From CAIYRG01 sp964446945 (lineage in GTDB: Bacteria; Pseudomonadota; Alphaproteobacteria; Micropepsales; Micropepsaceae): a stretch of DNA of 64,000 bases. Position 1 is the first letter of the stretch, and each line of letters starts with the position of its first letter. Under the pieces are notes generated by a model. That model saw only the letters and a program-made list of their open reading frames with translations. It made no database searches and was not told the DNA's origin. Shown in pieces: positions 1 through 9,414 of this stretch. A program made the position numbers and the translations under genes. The stretch is taken from positions 1 through 64,000 of the forward strand of contig CAYUQO010000018.1 of assembly GCA_964446945.1 (NCBI GenBank), read 5' to 3'.

Positions 1-71
1 TCCGCGGGTAGGATTCGAACCTACGACCAGCCGGTTAACAGCCGGCTGCTCTACCGCTGAGCTACCGCGGA
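1..71 (-). tRNA. tRNA-Asn (GUU), lacking only its discriminator base at the window edge
   Basis: Read on the minus strand this folds as a full cloverleaf: acceptor TCCGCGG pairs with CCGCGGA, the D-arm is AGCTCAGCGGTAGAGCA, and the T-loop contains GGTTCGAATCC. The anticodon loop CTGTTAA gives anticodon GUU (asparagine). The acceptor stem closes exactly at base 1 of the window, so the discriminator base and CCA, if encoded, lie outside. Confidence 0.96.
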
Positions 72-148
72 ATAGCTACGGCGGTGTTTCTATCTGAGCC
101 GGCGAAAAAGAAAAGGGCCGGATCGCACCGGCCCTTTGATTTCCCCGA

Positions 149-511
149 TTATCCGCGCGGATAGTAGCCGTACGGGTCGTAGTAGCCATACCGGTCATAT
201 TCATAATGCCGGCGGTGACGGGTGTAGTAGACGTAGCGATGGCGATAGCCATAGCGGTCGTAGTACACGCCTTTGTGCTTGTTGTAGTCGTGGCCGGCCA
301 GCGAGCCAACGGCTGCACCGACCGCGGCGCCGCCAATCACTGGACCGATTTTTCCATGGCCCAGAAGGCCACCGGCGACCGCGCCAATACCGGCGCCGAG
401 CAACGCGTCACGGCCTTCCGGGCTGGCATTCGCCGGAACGGCGGAGAACGCCATGACAGCACTTAGTCCTGCCGCTGCGGCCACATGGCCAAGCTTGTGT
501 AGTGCCTTCAT
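149..511 (-). CDS. Secreted glycine-zipper protein with a Tyr/Arg-rich tail
   Basis: A 120-residue protein. Residues 1-29 form a signal peptide ending in VPANA. Residues about 37-75 are a glycine-zipper two-helix segment (GAGIGAVAGGLLG, GGAAVGAAVGSLAG), the type found in small outer-membrane or envelope proteins. Residues 76-120 are a repetitive Tyr/Arg/His tail (YDRYGY, YYDPYGYYPRG). The same tail style recurs in the secreted protein near 36.0 kb. Role unknown; probably envelope-associated. The ATG is chosen because it starts the signal peptide. It lies between tRNA-Asn and tRNA-Cys and seems to be its own unit. Confidence 0.8.
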   Translation of the reverse strand: MKALHKLGHVAAAAGLSAVMAFSAVPANASPEGRDALLGAGIGAVAGGLLGHGKIGPVIGGAAVGAAVGSLAGHDYNKHKGVYYDRYGYRHRYVYYTRHRRHYEYDRYGYYDPYGYYPRG

Positions 512-613
512 GACACTGCTCCCAATTAGCTTCAGGAGAGGAAACGTACCGGCATAGCGCCGGTTTCCGTGAGCTTGGGCGCGGCTGTGGCTGCGCGAAC
601 TTCAGCAGGGCTG

Positions 614-687
614 TGGAGGCCACGCCCGGAATTGAACCGGGGTACACGGTTTTGCAGACCGTTGCGTAACCACTCCGCCACGTGGCC
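614..687 (-). tRNA. tRNA-Cys (GCA) with encoded CCA
   Basis: Minus-strand cloverleaf: acceptor GGCCACG pairs with CGTGGCC and the anticodon loop CTGCAAA gives GCA (cysteine). The discriminator is U73, the expected identity base for tRNA-Cys, followed by a genomically encoded CCA. The T-arm contains GGTTCAATTCC. Confidence 0.96.
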
Positions 688-742
688 TGAAATGAACACC
701 TGGAGGCGCTACCCCATTTTGCCGGGAAAAGCCACAGCCAAC

Positions 743-1645
743 CTATTCGCCTTGGCTTTCCCTGATCTGATCGGGGGTTCTCAGAATGATTTCCGTCCGT
801 GACTGATAGGACGAGATCTTCCCGGAGAGGACAATTTCCTTGCCGGCGAATTTCGAGAGATCGCCGAACTGTTTCGCATCATCGGCGAATATCACCGCGG
901 AAAACGGACAGGTTCGGTATTGCCGGCAGAAATCGAGAAATACCGTTCCGCTCGCGGTCGTATGCGCATTGATCAGCGTTCCGCGGACGCGAGCAGCCTG
1001 GCCGACATGTTCGGGTGCTTCGGAAATGTCGAAAATCCCGGCCGGTTCGGCGTCGGCTGCAGCGGTTTCCACGCCGGGGTACTGATCGATCAGCTGCTTC
1101 AGGATCGCGTTATAGGTGTGCACCAGTTGCGGTGACGTGCCGATCTCCAGCAATTCATCATTGGTATTCGTGGCCGACGCGGTCCAGTTGTAACTGCCGA
1201 GCGCGTAGGCCTTTTCCGTGGCAATCGCCTTGATGTGCATGATTCCATTGCCGGTGGCGTGCTTTTCCGTCTTCACCGGAATGCCGGCCGCAGTCAGTTC
1301 GGCAATGATCGGGCGGCCATAGGATTTGGCGCTTTCTTCGGAATCCACGACGCCTTCGACATCAACGCCGCGCTTTTTCGCGGCGACCAGCGCATCGGCG
1401 ATATCGCGCAGCGTAAATTCGTACATCGCGAAATACACATGCTGCTGCGCGGAATCGATCAGCGCGATCACTTCACGATCGTTGCGCTTCGCCGTCAGGC
1501 TGTAGAGCACGCGGACGGAATCGGGAGGAGGGGCTGCGATCGTCTCAGCTGGAATCGCCGAAGTCTGAACCGCGTCATGGACGAAATAACCCGCGGCGCC
1601 CGAAATCAGCGCTATTGCCACGGCGGCAAGGATTCGCCCGTTCAT
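743..1645 (-). CDS. Membrane-anchored phospholipase D-like nuclease with C-terminal OB-like domain
   Basis: A 300-residue protein. Residues 5-25 form an N-terminal membrane anchor or signal segment (AAVAIALISGAAGYFV). Residues about 45-185 are a single PLD-family unit with the HKD signature MHIKAIATEK followed by GSYNWTASATNTNDE. A single HKD motif is typical of Nuc-like enzymes that dimerise to complete the active site. Residues about 200-295 resemble an OB-fold segment (VRGTLINAHTTASGTVFLDF) with two cysteines. Likely a periplasmic or membrane-tethered phosphodiesterase or nuclease; the substrate is not readable from sequence. It is divergent from pcm across a 109-bp gap. Confidence 0.8.
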   Translation of the reverse strand: MNGRILAAVAIALISGAAGYFVHDAVQTSAIPAETIAAPPPDSVRVLYSLTAKRNDREVIALIDSAQQHVYFAMYEFTLRDIADALVAAKKRGVDVEGVVDSEESAKSYGRPIIAELTAAGIPVKTEKHATGNGIMHIKAIATEKAYALGSYNWTASATNTNDELLEIGTSPQLVHTYNAILKQLIDQYPGVETAAADAEPAGIFDISEAPEHVGQAARVRGTLINAHTTASGTVFLDFCRQYRTCPFSAVIFADDAKQFGDLSKFAGKEIVLSGKISSYQSRTEIILRTPDQIRESQGE

Positions 1646-1754
1646 TGGGCCATTATAGGTGATTGGCCGGCCTACATCACGAAATTCGCGTCATTGTCAT
1701 CGCGCCACGCCTTCTCTATACAACCACCCGCCTTCCCGATTGCCGGAACCGACG

Positions 1755-2408
1755 ATGTTCGATACCGCCGTCCAGCGCGCCAACATGGTGGCGGCGCAGT
1801 TGCGTACCAATGACGTCCTGAATGGCCGGCTTTTGCGCGCCGTCGAAACGGTGCCGCGCGAGATATTCGTTCCGGAGCGCTATCGGCCGGTCGCGTATAT
1901 GGAGCGCTGCATCGAGCTTGCGCCTGATCGCGTCCTGATGGACGCCCGCTGCTTCGGAAAATTGGCGCAACTTGCCAACATATCACCAACCGACACCGTA
2001 CTCGACGTCGGCTGTGGGACCGGTTATTCGGCGGCGGTGCTCGGCCTGCTTGCGGCGCATGTGTTTGCGCTGGAGGAGCATGAAGAACTGGTTTCGGTCG
2101 CACAACTTCGCCTGCAGGAAGTCGGCGCGCGGAACCTGCAGGTCGTGCGCGGCCGCCTGACTGATGGCGATCCCGCGCACGCGCCTTTTGACGTCATTTT
2201 CATGGACGGCGCAATCGAAGCAGAGCCCACGCCTCTATTTGGGCAGCTGAAGGACGGCGGACGGTTGGTGACGGTGAAACGCGACGGTGCGGCAGGCTAC
2301 GGATGCCTCTACGTCAAGCACTCAAGTACCATCGGCGAGCGAGAGGCATTCGATGCCTGGCTACCGGTTTTGCCGGGTTTTGCAAAGCAGCGTGGGTTCA
2401 GTTTTTGA
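1755..2408 (+). CDS. pcm: Protein-L-isoaspartate O-methyltransferase
   Basis: A 217-residue SAM-dependent methyltransferase that repairs isoaspartyl residues in damaged proteins. The N-terminus (MFDTAVQRANMVAAQLRTND) is the family pattern. SAM motif I is VLDVGCGTGYSAAVLG at residues about 78-93 and the post-II segment is PFDVIFMDGAIE. The ATG at 1755 is preferred over an in-frame upstream start because homologues begin with this residue pattern. The last 11 bp overlap the convergent FUSC gene. Confidence 0.88.
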   Translation: MFDTAVQRANMVAAQLRTNDVLNGRLLRAVETVPREIFVPERYRPVAYMERCIELAPDRVLMDARCFGKLAQLANISPTDTVLDVGCGTGYSAAVLGLLAAHVFALEEHEELVSVAQLRLQEVGARNLQVVRGRLTDGDPAHAPFDVIFMDGAIEAEPTPLFGQLKDGGRLVTVKRDGAAGYGCLYVKHSSTIGEREAFDAWLPVLPGFAKQRGFSF

Positions 2409-3531
2409 CGCTTTGAGCAGCAGCCCTGCGTCCGGTTGAGACGGCGGCGAATTCGGTTGCCCGCTGGTGCAGGTCCATCAGGTTTCGCCGGAGTTGCTGC
2501 AGGCAGAAGCGCAGCGCGACAATTCTTTCTCCCGGCGTCATCGCTTCCAGTTCGGCCAGCAGCTGGTCGACCGCAACATCTAAAGTCGTTTGCGGCGGCG
2601 GTGCATGACGTCCCGCAAAGGCATGGCCCAGTCCGGAGAGATATTTACTGCCGGCCTCGCGAAACTGGCGCAAACAGTCTAGACTCGCGGCACTCGGGGC
2701 GGGGATGACGGGTTCGGCAACAATTCGGCCGATCAGCACCAGATCGTGACGAAGCCTTCTGAGCGTGCGTGCAATCGGCTCCGGATCGATATCTTCCGAT
2801 AGGTGATTCCGCCTTTCACGCGCCGCTTCAGTGACAATATTCTCGAGATCGGTGATCGCGGCGCGGATCCGATCCTGTTTTCCCAAAATATCTTCCGTCC
2901 TGGCGCGTTCGGTAATCGCGTTAATGAGTTCCGGAAATAATTCCGCAAGCCGCTGCAATACTTCGTCCGCGGCGCGTCCGAGCAGCATATGCGCGCGTGC
3001 CGGAAACATGAGCAGCGAGACAGCCATGCCGAAAACTCCGCCCAGGGCCACTTCGAGCGTGCGGAGAAGCGCGGCGCGAATTGGACCCTCGGCGGCACCG
3101 GTGCTGCCCAGAAGCAGTATAATCGCCGTTATCGGAGCGACCCGGAACGCAGGGTAGAAAGCCGACAGCACCGCCAATGGCACAAGCGAGATGGCGAGTG
3201 CGACCCCAAGTGTAAACGCATTGTCATGCGGCACCAGGGTTGCGACGGCAGCGCCATATGCGGCGCCAAAAATTGTTCCGATGAAGCGGTCGGTTGATGC
3301 CTTCCACGAACCGCCGACGCTCCCTTGCACAACCAGAACCGCTGTAAAGACCGCCCAATAGGCTTGCGGGAGCCCGAGTGCATGGCCGGCTATATAGGCG
3401 GCCATGCCGCCGGCAGCGATCCGCAATCCATGACGTATTTCCAGCCGCCTGCGCGACCACAATTCCGCCAGCCCGTGGAACTGGCCCGCGGCCGGATCGC
3501 GTTGTGATGGCTGGCCGAATATGGCTTTCAT
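2398..3531 (-). CDS. FUSC-family (aromatic acid/AaeB-like) membrane exporter
   Basis: A 377-residue inner-membrane protein. Residues about 36-185 hold a cluster of hydrophobic helices with the FUSC-type pattern LPQAYWAVFTAVLVVQGSVG and DRFIGTIFGAAYGA. The C-terminal half (about 190-377) is a cytoplasmic helical domain rich in Arg and Glu. Family members export aromatic carboxylates or related small molecules; the substrate here is unknown. It is shorter than the about 650-residue AaeB class, so it is a half-size FUSC. It converges on pcm with an 11-bp overlap, and popZ is divergent. Confidence 0.82.
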   Translation of the reverse strand: MKAIFGQPSQRDPAAGQFHGLAELWSRRRLEIRHGLRIAAGGMAAYIAGHALGLPQAYWAVFTAVLVVQGSVGGSWKASTDRFIGTIFGAAYGAAVATLVPHDNAFTLGVALAISLVPLAVLSAFYPAFRVAPITAIILLLGSTGAAEGPIRAALLRTLEVALGGVFGMAVSLLMFPARAHMLLGRAADEVLQRLAELFPELINAITERARTEDILGKQDRIRAAITDLENIVTEAARERRNHLSEDIDPEPIARTLRRLRHDLVLIGRIVAEPVIPAPSAASLDCLRQFREAGSKYLSGLGHAFAGRHAPPPQTTLDVAVDQLLAELEAMTPGERIVALRFCLQQLRRNLMDLHQRATEFAAVSTGRRAAAQSVKN

Positions 3532-3576
3532 TGCTGATCTGCCTTATTGAGTCGTCGGGATACTGCTGGTGAAATT

Positions 3577-4134
3577 ATGACTACGCCATCCGAGCCGCCA
3601 CACGATCCGACGATGGAGGAGATTCTTGCGTCCATACGTAAGATCATTTCCGAGGATCAGCCGGGTTCAATCAAGCCCAGGGGGCAGGACTTACACTCCG
3701 GAAATGCGGCGGGAGACATTTTGGAGCTGACCGACGAAGTTCCCGATGAGGCCAGTGGCCTGCCGCACAGTCCTGCGCCGACTCCGCCAATCCCGGCGCC
3801 TGCCGCTTCCCAGTTTGACAAACGCGATCCAGTGCTGTCGGATTCCTCGAGGCAAGCGATCGGCCGGGCATTTCAGACATTGGACAAGGCATCCCAGCAA
3901 TATTCGGACTTTGCCGGCGGAATGCTTGAGCCGGTGTTTTCTCGCGCGGTGCAGGAAGCTGTCGTCCCCAGTTTGCAGAACTGGGTCAACACTCACGAAG
4001 CGCAGCTGATGGAAGCCATCAAACCGCTGATGCGCGACTGGATGGACGCCAATCTGCCACGGCTGGTGGAATCGGTTCTGAAAGAGGAACTCGGGCGCGC
4101 AGTTACGGAACATTTGCGCAGCCGACTCGGCTAG
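3577..4134 (+). CDS. popZ: PopZ-like polar organising protein (DUF2497)
   Basis: A 185-residue protein with the two conserved ends of the family. The N-terminal helix is DPTMEEILASIRKIISEDQ (residues about 8-26) and the C-terminal helices carry PLMRDWMDANLPRLVESVL and EELGRAVTEH. Between them is a proline-rich, acidic, low-complexity linker. In Caulobacter PopZ self-assembles at the pole and tethers the ParB-parS centromere; here that role is by family and by position, because DUF2497 genes commonly sit directly upstream of valS in Alphaproteobacteria. The ATG is chosen over an upstream in-frame TTG. The stop is 6 bp before valS, so the two are probably co-transcribed. Confidence 0.87.
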   Translation: MTTPSEPPHDPTMEEILASIRKIISEDQPGSIKPRGQDLHSGNAAGDILELTDEVPDEASGLPHSPAPTPPIPAPAASQFDKRDPVLSDSSRQAIGRAFQTLDKASQQYSDFAGGMLEPVFSRAVQEAVVPSLQNWVNTHEAQLMEAIKPLMRDWMDANLPRLVESVLKEELGRAVTEHLRSRLG

Positions 4135-4140
4135 TCAGTC

Positions 4141-6801
4141 ATGCTCGACAAAACGTTTCGCCCCGGCGAAGTTGAAAGCCGGCTGTACCGCATGTGGGAA
4201 GATGCGGGCGCATTCCGGCCCACGAAGAAATCCGGTGCAGGCAATTTCTGCATCGTCATTCCGCCGCCGAATGTCACCGGCAGCCTGCATATCGGTCACG
4301 CGCTCAACAACACATTGCAGGATTCGCTCGCCCGATTCGAGCGCATGCGTGGCAAGAATGTGCTGTGGCAGCCTGGAACTGATCACGCCGGGATCGCGAC
4401 GCAATTGGTGGTCGAACGCGAACTTGCGAAGCGGCAAGTCTCACGCAATCAGCTGGGGCGCGAAAAATTCCTTGAGGAGGTCTGGCGCTGGAAAGAGGAG
4501 TCCGGCGGCACCATCGTGCGTCAATTGCGCCGGCTGGGGGCATCCTGCGACTGGACACGCGAACGCTTCACCATGGACGAGGGCCTGTCCCGGGCCGTGC
4601 TGAAAGTATTCGTCGCCCTGTACAAGGAAGGACTGATCTACAGGGACAAGCGGCTGGTGAATTGGGACCCGCGTCTGCAGACCGCGGTCTCGGACCTTGA
4701 AGTCGAAAACATCGAAGTCCCCGGCCGGCTCTGGTATGTCCGTTATCCGGTCGACGGCAAAGATTCGCAATTCATCAGCGTAGCCACCACGCGTCCGGAA
4801 ACGATGCTGGGCGATGTCGCCGTCGCGGTGCATCCGGAGGACGAGCGTTACCGTTCAATGATCGGGACGCAGTTGCGGCTGCCGCTGACGCAGCGGCTCA
4901 TTCCCGTGATTGCGGACACCTATTCCGATCCGGAAAAGGGCACGGGTGCGGTCAAGATCACACCCGCGCATGATTTCAACGATTTCGAAGTCGGCAAAAG
5001 ACACAGGCTGCAGCCGATCAATATTCTCGCTCCGGATGGCAGGCTGAACGACGCCGTGCCCGACCCATATCGGGGCCTGGATCGCTTTGAAGCGCGCAAA
5101 CGCGTGGTTGCTGATCTCGAAGCTCTGGGGCTGTTGGAAAAGACCGAGGACATCCGTCATGCCATCCCGCACGACGAGAAAACCAAAACCGTCGTGCTCG
5201 AACCCTATCTCACAGAGCAGTGGTACCTGAACGTCACGCCGTTGGCGGAGCAGGCGCTGAAAGCGGTTGAAGACGGGCGCACGAAATTCGTCCCCGAGCA
5301 CTGGACGCAGGTCTATTTCAACTGGATGCGGAACATTCAGCCGTGGTGCATTTCGCGCCAGCTTTGGTGGGGCCACCAGATTCCGGCGTGGTATGGGCCG
5401 GATGGAGCTGTGTTCGTCGAGGAAACGGCGCAAGCGGCATCGGCCGCGGCGGAGAAACATTACGGACAAACACCAGTCAATCTGGTGCGTGATTCAGACG
5501 TGCTCGACACCTGGTTTTCTTCCGCCTTGTGGCCGTTCTCGACGCTTGGCTGGCCCGACAACACACCGGAACTGAAGCGCTTTTATCCCACATCCGTCCT
5601 CGTCACCGGCTTTGACATCATCTTCTTCTGGGTTGCCCGCATGATGATGATGGGCCTGCATTTCATGCATGAAGTACCATTCCATGATGTCTGTATCCAC
5701 ACCCGTGTCCTCGACGAAAAAGGGCAGAAGATGTCGAAGACCAAGGGAAACGTGGTCGATCCACTCGACCTGATCGATGAATATGGTGCGGATGCATTGC
5801 GTTTCGCGCTCGCCAATGCGGCGGGCCAGGGGCGGGACATCCGGCTGGGCATTGGCCGGGTCGAGACCTGCCGCAATTTCGGAACCAAGCTGTGGAACGC
5901 GGCGCGGTTTTGCGAAATGAACGAGTGTGTGCGCAAGCGGGATTTCGATCCTGCCCAGGTCACCATGACAGCCAATCGATGGATCGTGGCTGAAGTTGCT
6001 CGCGCCGCTTCAGGTGTCACCGCGGGGTTCGAGGCCTACCGCTTCAACGATGCCGCCAACGCGATATATCATTTCGTGTGGGACGTGTTCTGCGACTGGT
6101 ATCTGGAATTCATCAAGCCGGTGCTGAATGGCGCCGATGAGGAAGCGAAGACGGAAACCCGTGGGACCGCTGCCTGGGCGCTGGATCGAATCTTGCAGCT
6201 TCTGCATCCCTTCATGCCGTTTATCACTGAGGAATTATGGGCGCGCCTGGCCGAACATGCGGTCCCGCGCCGTTCGACGTTGATGCTTTCGCCATGGCCG
6301 CAACTCGGGTCGCTACCATCCCATGATGATGCCCGCGCCGAGATGAACTGGGTCATCGAGCTTGTCTCCGGAATTCGCAGCGTGCGTTCGGAAATGCATG
6401 TTCCTCCGGCCGCGCGTATCGCCCTGGTGCTCAAGGACGCCGATGAAACCACCGCGGCGCGGCTGAATGCGCACCGCGAAACGATCTTGACCATGGGCCG
6501 GTTGTCCTCGGCGCGGTTGAGTGCGGAAATTCCGCAAGGCTCAGCGCAATTCGTCGTCGGCGAAGCGATCGCCGCTCTGCCGCTTGGCGATGTCATAGAT
6601 CTCGCGAAGGAACGCATCAGGTTGCAGAAGGACCTCAAGAAAGCCGAGGACGAGATGGCGCGTTTCGATGCCAAGCTGAACAATCCGGCATTCGTTTCAC
6701 GCGCGCCCGAAGAGGTCATCGAGGAGCAGAAGGAAAGGCGCGCCGAAGCCGCTGCCATCGCTACAAGGCTTGGTGAAGCTCTCAATCGCCTGCAAGGCTG
6801 A
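4141..6801 (+). CDS. valS: Valyl-tRNA synthetase
   Basis: An 886-residue class I aminoacyl-tRNA synthetase that charges tRNA-Val. The HIGH motif is in PPNVTGSLHIGHALNNT (residues about 41-57). The CP1 editing domain contains ATTRPETMLGD and GTGAVKITPAHDFND. The KMSKS loop is KMSKTKGNVVDP near residue 535. The anticodon-binding region and the C-terminal coiled-coil arm (AKERIRLQKDLKKAEDEMAR) complete the normal bacterial architecture and length. Essential, cytoplasmic, second gene after popZ. Confidence 0.97.
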   Translation: MLDKTFRPGEVESRLYRMWEDAGAFRPTKKSGAGNFCIVIPPPNVTGSLHIGHALNNTLQDSLARFERMRGKNVLWQPGTDHAGIATQLVVERELAKRQVSRNQLGREKFLEEVWRWKEESGGTIVRQLRRLGASCDWTRERFTMDEGLSRAVLKVFVALYKEGLIYRDKRLVNWDPRLQTAVSDLEVENIEVPGRLWYVRYPVDGKDSQFISVATTRPETMLGDVAVAVHPEDERYRSMIGTQLRLPLTQRLIPVIADTYSDPEKGTGAVKITPAHDFNDFEVGKRHRLQPINILAPDGRLNDAVPDPYRGLDRFEARKRVVADLEALGLLEKTEDIRHAIPHDEKTKTVVLEPYLTEQWYLNVTPLAEQALKAVEDGRTKFVPEHWTQVYFNWMRNIQPWCISRQLWWGHQIPAWYGPDGAVFVEETAQAASAAAEKHYGQTPVNLVRDSDVLDTWFSSALWPFSTLGWPDNTPELKRFYPTSVLVTGFDIIFFWVARMMMMGLHFMHEVPFHDVCIHTRVLDEKGQKMSKTKGNVVDPLDLIDEYGADALRFALANAAGQGRDIRLGIGRVETCRNFGTKLWNAARFCEMNECVRKRDFDPAQVTMTANRWIVAEVARAASGVTAGFEAYRFNDAANAIYHFVWDVFCDWYLEFIKPVLNGADEEAKTETRGTAAWALDRILQLLHPFMPFITEELWARLAEHAVPRRSTLMLSPWPQLGSLPSHDDARAEMNWVIELVSGIRSVRSEMHVPPAARIALVLKDADETTAARLNAHRETILTMGRLSSARLSAEIPQGSAQFVVGEAIAALPLGDVIDLAKERIRLQKDLKKAEDEMARFDAKLNNPAFVSRAPEEVIEEQKERRAEAAAIATRLGEALNRLQG

Positions 6802-6836
6802 ATCCATTCCCCGACGATCCACGGAAGAGTGCTGAT

Positions 6837-8555
6837 ATGCAGAAATTCGACAAGTCGCGGCTTCCTTCCCGCCACACCACCGAAGGGCCGGAGCGCGCAC
6901 CACATCGCGCCTTCTATTACGCCATGGGCTTGTCGGAAGAGGAAATTCACCGCCCGATCGTCGGCGTCGCCTCTTGCTGGAATGAAGCCGCGCCCTGCAA
7001 CATTGCGCTGATGCGCCAGGCTCAGGCCGCCAAAAAGGGCGTGAAACACGCCGGCGGTACTCCGCGCGAATTCTGCACCATCACGGTGACCGACGGGATC
7101 GCCATGGGCCATGAGGGCATGAAGTCCTCACTGGTCAGCCGCGAAGTGATCGCCGATTCCATCGAGCTGACAGTCAGGGGGCATTGCTACGACGCATTGG
7201 TCGGCGTCGCCGGATGCGACAAAAGTGAACCCGGCATGATGATGGCTATGCTCCGCCTGAACATCCCGTCGGTATTCCTGTATGGCGGTTCGATAATGCC
7301 GGGAAAATTCCACGGCAAGGATGTCACAATTGTCGATGTGTATGAGGCCGTCGGGCAGCGGTCGGCAGGCAAAATCTCGGATGCCGAATTGCACGAACTG
7401 GAATGTGTCGCCTGTCCTGGTGCGGGGGCATGCGGCGGACAGTTCACCGCGAACACGATGGCCTGTGTGTCTGAAGCAATAGGGCTGGCGCTGCCGTATT
7501 CTTCAGGGCCACCGGCAGAGATCACATCGCGGGACGAATTCGCGCTCAAAGCCGGTGAGACGGTCATGGCGCTGCTCGCCCGCAATCTGCGGCCGCGCGA
7601 CATCTGCACGCGCAAAGCATTCGAAAATGCGGCGACCATTGTCGCAGCAACCGGCGGCTCAACCAACGCTGCACTGCATCTTCCTGCCATGGCGCATGAG
7701 GCCGGTCTCGAATTCGATCTGTTCGACGTCGCCGCGATTTTCCGCCGTACACCTTATCTTGCCGACCTGAAACCCGGCGGACGCTATGTCGCCAAGGACG
7801 TCTGGGAAGCTGGCGGCATGCCGATGCTGATGCGCACGCTGCTCGATGGCGGTTATATCCACGGCGATTGCATCACAGTCACCGGAAAAACCATTGCCGA
7901 AAACCTGGCCACGGTAAAATTCGATGCCGGCCAGCCGGTGATGCGGCCCGTGACCAATCCGCTCGCGCCGACCGGCGGTGTTGTGGGATTAACCGGCAGC
8001 CTCGCGCCTGAAGGAGCGATCGTCAAAATCGCCGGTCTCAAGCACCTTCATCATCGCGGGCCGGCACGGGTGTTCGATTGTGAAGAGGACGCCTTTGCAG
8101 CGGTTCAGGCACGCAATTACAAACCCGGCGATGTCATCGTGATTCGCTATGAGGGCCCGAGGGGCGGTCCCGGCATGCGCGAAATGCTGTCCACCACGGC
8201 TGCGCTTTATGGCCAGGGACTTTCGGACCAAATCGCGTTGGTTACGGACGGACGGTTCTCCGGCGCCACACGCGGTCTCTGTATCGGCCATGTCGGACCA
8301 GAAGCTGCGGACGGCGGCCCAATCGCGCTGCTGCGCGACGGCGATATGATCTCGGTCGATGCCGAGAAGGGCACGATCGATCTGGAACTCGACGCGGCCG
8401 AGTTACGCCGGCGCCGTGAGGCGTGGAAAGCGCGCGACAACCCGTTCGGCTCCGGCGCCATATGGCGCTATGCGCAAAATGTCGGCCCGGCACGCTATGG
8501 CGCCGTAACGCATCCGGGGGCGAAATCCGAAAAGCGGATTTACGCGGATATATGA
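6837..8555 (+). CDS. ilvD: Dihydroxy-acid dehydratase
   Basis: A 572-residue Fe-S enzyme of valine, leucine and isoleucine synthesis that dehydrates dihydroxy acids to 2-oxo acids. Conserved cysteine segments are visible: VASCWNEAAPCN, GVAGCDKSEPG and CPGAGACGGQFTANTMA. Downstream family blocks include TGGSTNAALHLPA, IRYEGPRGGPGMREML and TDGRFSGATRG. Length is normal. It follows valS after 35 bp and ends before a strong hairpin that probably stops transcription. Confidence 0.96.
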   Translation: MQKFDKSRLPSRHTTEGPERAPHRAFYYAMGLSEEEIHRPIVGVASCWNEAAPCNIALMRQAQAAKKGVKHAGGTPREFCTITVTDGIAMGHEGMKSSLVSREVIADSIELTVRGHCYDALVGVAGCDKSEPGMMMAMLRLNIPSVFLYGGSIMPGKFHGKDVTIVDVYEAVGQRSAGKISDAELHELECVACPGAGACGGQFTANTMACVSEAIGLALPYSSGPPAEITSRDEFALKAGETVMALLARNLRPRDICTRKAFENAATIVAATGGSTNAALHLPAMAHEAGLEFDLFDVAAIFRRTPYLADLKPGGRYVAKDVWEAGGMPMLMRTLLDGGYIHGDCITVTGKTIAENLATVKFDAGQPVMRPVTNPLAPTGGVVGLTGSLAPEGAIVKIAGLKHLHHRGPARVFDCEEDAFAAVQARNYKPGDVIVIRYEGPRGGPGMREMLSTTAALYGQGLSDQIALVTDGRFSGATRGLCIGHVGPEAADGGPIALLRDGDMISVDAEKGTIDLELDAAELRRRREAWKARDNPFGSGAIWRYAQNVGPARYGAVTHPGAKSEKRIYADI

Positions 8556-8610
8556 GGAGCGAAAAACGAGGAGCGAGGACCGAGAGAAGTAAGCACCGCG
8601 GACATATGAA

Positions 8611-8646
8611 AAGCGGGTAGCGAGACGCTCGTCTCGCTACCCGTTT
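8611..8646. terminator. Strong palindrome between convergent genes, probable bidirectional terminator
   Basis: Arm AAGCGGGTAGCGAGACG pairs with CGTCTCGCTACCCGTTT across a two-base loop, giving about 17 bp with one G-T pair. An A-rich and a T-rich edge flank the stem. It lies between the ends of ilvD (+) and the KGG gene (-), so it can serve both. Confidence 0.75.
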
Positions 8647-8661
8647 CTCGTCACTCGCTTC

Positions 8662-9153
8662 TCACGACCGGTGAGGATGTTCCTTGTTGCCGCCCTGGCC
8701 GGATTGTGGCCGGCCCGGGGTGCCGCCCCCCAGTTCATCCTGCGGGATGTCGCGGCTCACCGGGCTCATATCGTGGCGCTCTTCCATTTCATCCATTTGC
8801 GGATAGTCGTGACCCGTCCGCGATGCGCCTTCATTGCTCATTTCGCGTGACTGCTGGTCAGAACTGCGCTGCTGTTGCGCGGCCTGAGCGGCGCGGCGGC
8901 TGGCTGCGCCGCGGGCCTGTCCGCCCTTACGACCAGCCTGTGCTGCCAGTTCACGATTTTGCGAAAAGCTGCGGCCTTCCGGTGGCACGCTTTCACCGCC
9001 CTTGCGCCCGGCTTTGGCCGCAAGGTCTGGATTTTGTGAAAAGCTTCTCTTCTGCGGCGGGACGCTCTGTCCGCCCTTACTTGCGATGGCGCGCTGCTTC
9101 GCCGGATCCATCGAAGCAAACCCGCGATTCGAGGTGCCTTTTGATTCAGGCAT
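8662..9153 (-). CDS. KGG-repeat stress-induced protein (YciG/Con-10-like)
   Basis: A 163-residue, very hydrophilic protein. Three KGG units are visible: PAKQRAIASKGGQSVP, AAKAGRKGGESVPPE and AAQAGRKGGQARG. They are followed by an Arg/Gln-rich and then acidic disordered tail (QMDEMEERHDM). KGG proteins are small stress-inducible proteins of unclear biochemical role. The ATG (MPESKGTSNRGF) is chosen because GGAAAGGA lies just upstream; a 21-residue in-frame extension lacks such a site. Confidence 0.78.
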   Translation of the reverse strand: MPESKGTSNRGFASMDPAKQRAIASKGGQSVPPQKRSFSQNPDLAAKAGRKGGESVPPEGRSFSQNRELAAQAGRKGGQARGAASRRAAQAAQQQRSSDQQSREMSNEGASRTGHDYPQMDEMEERHDMSPVSRDIPQDELGGGTPGRPQSGQGGNKEHPHRS

Positions 9154-9414
9154 GGCGTGTCCTTTCCGGGATTCTTGGCTATCGGCGGAGCGCGGTTGAG
9201 AGCGCCTAACCGCCACATCTCAAAGCATAAACGGCGCCGAACCCGGCCCCGTTCCGGCAACGTTATTTCATTTTTCTGGAAAGCTTGGGCTCTGCAGCGC
9301 GAGGTTCCCCGCCCAAATTGCGTAGTTTCATGAACATGTTACGCCCGGCGGGCGCCAATTCGGGTGTCGCCCGGCGTTTGCTTGGGGAATGAATCATTAA
9401 GGGTGATTGGTGTC

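Noticed and set aside
6069..7112. Long minus-strand open frame opposite valS and ilvD
   Set aside because: It lies antisense to two strongly supported genes and has serine/arginine-rich composition typical of shadow frames in GC-rich DNA.
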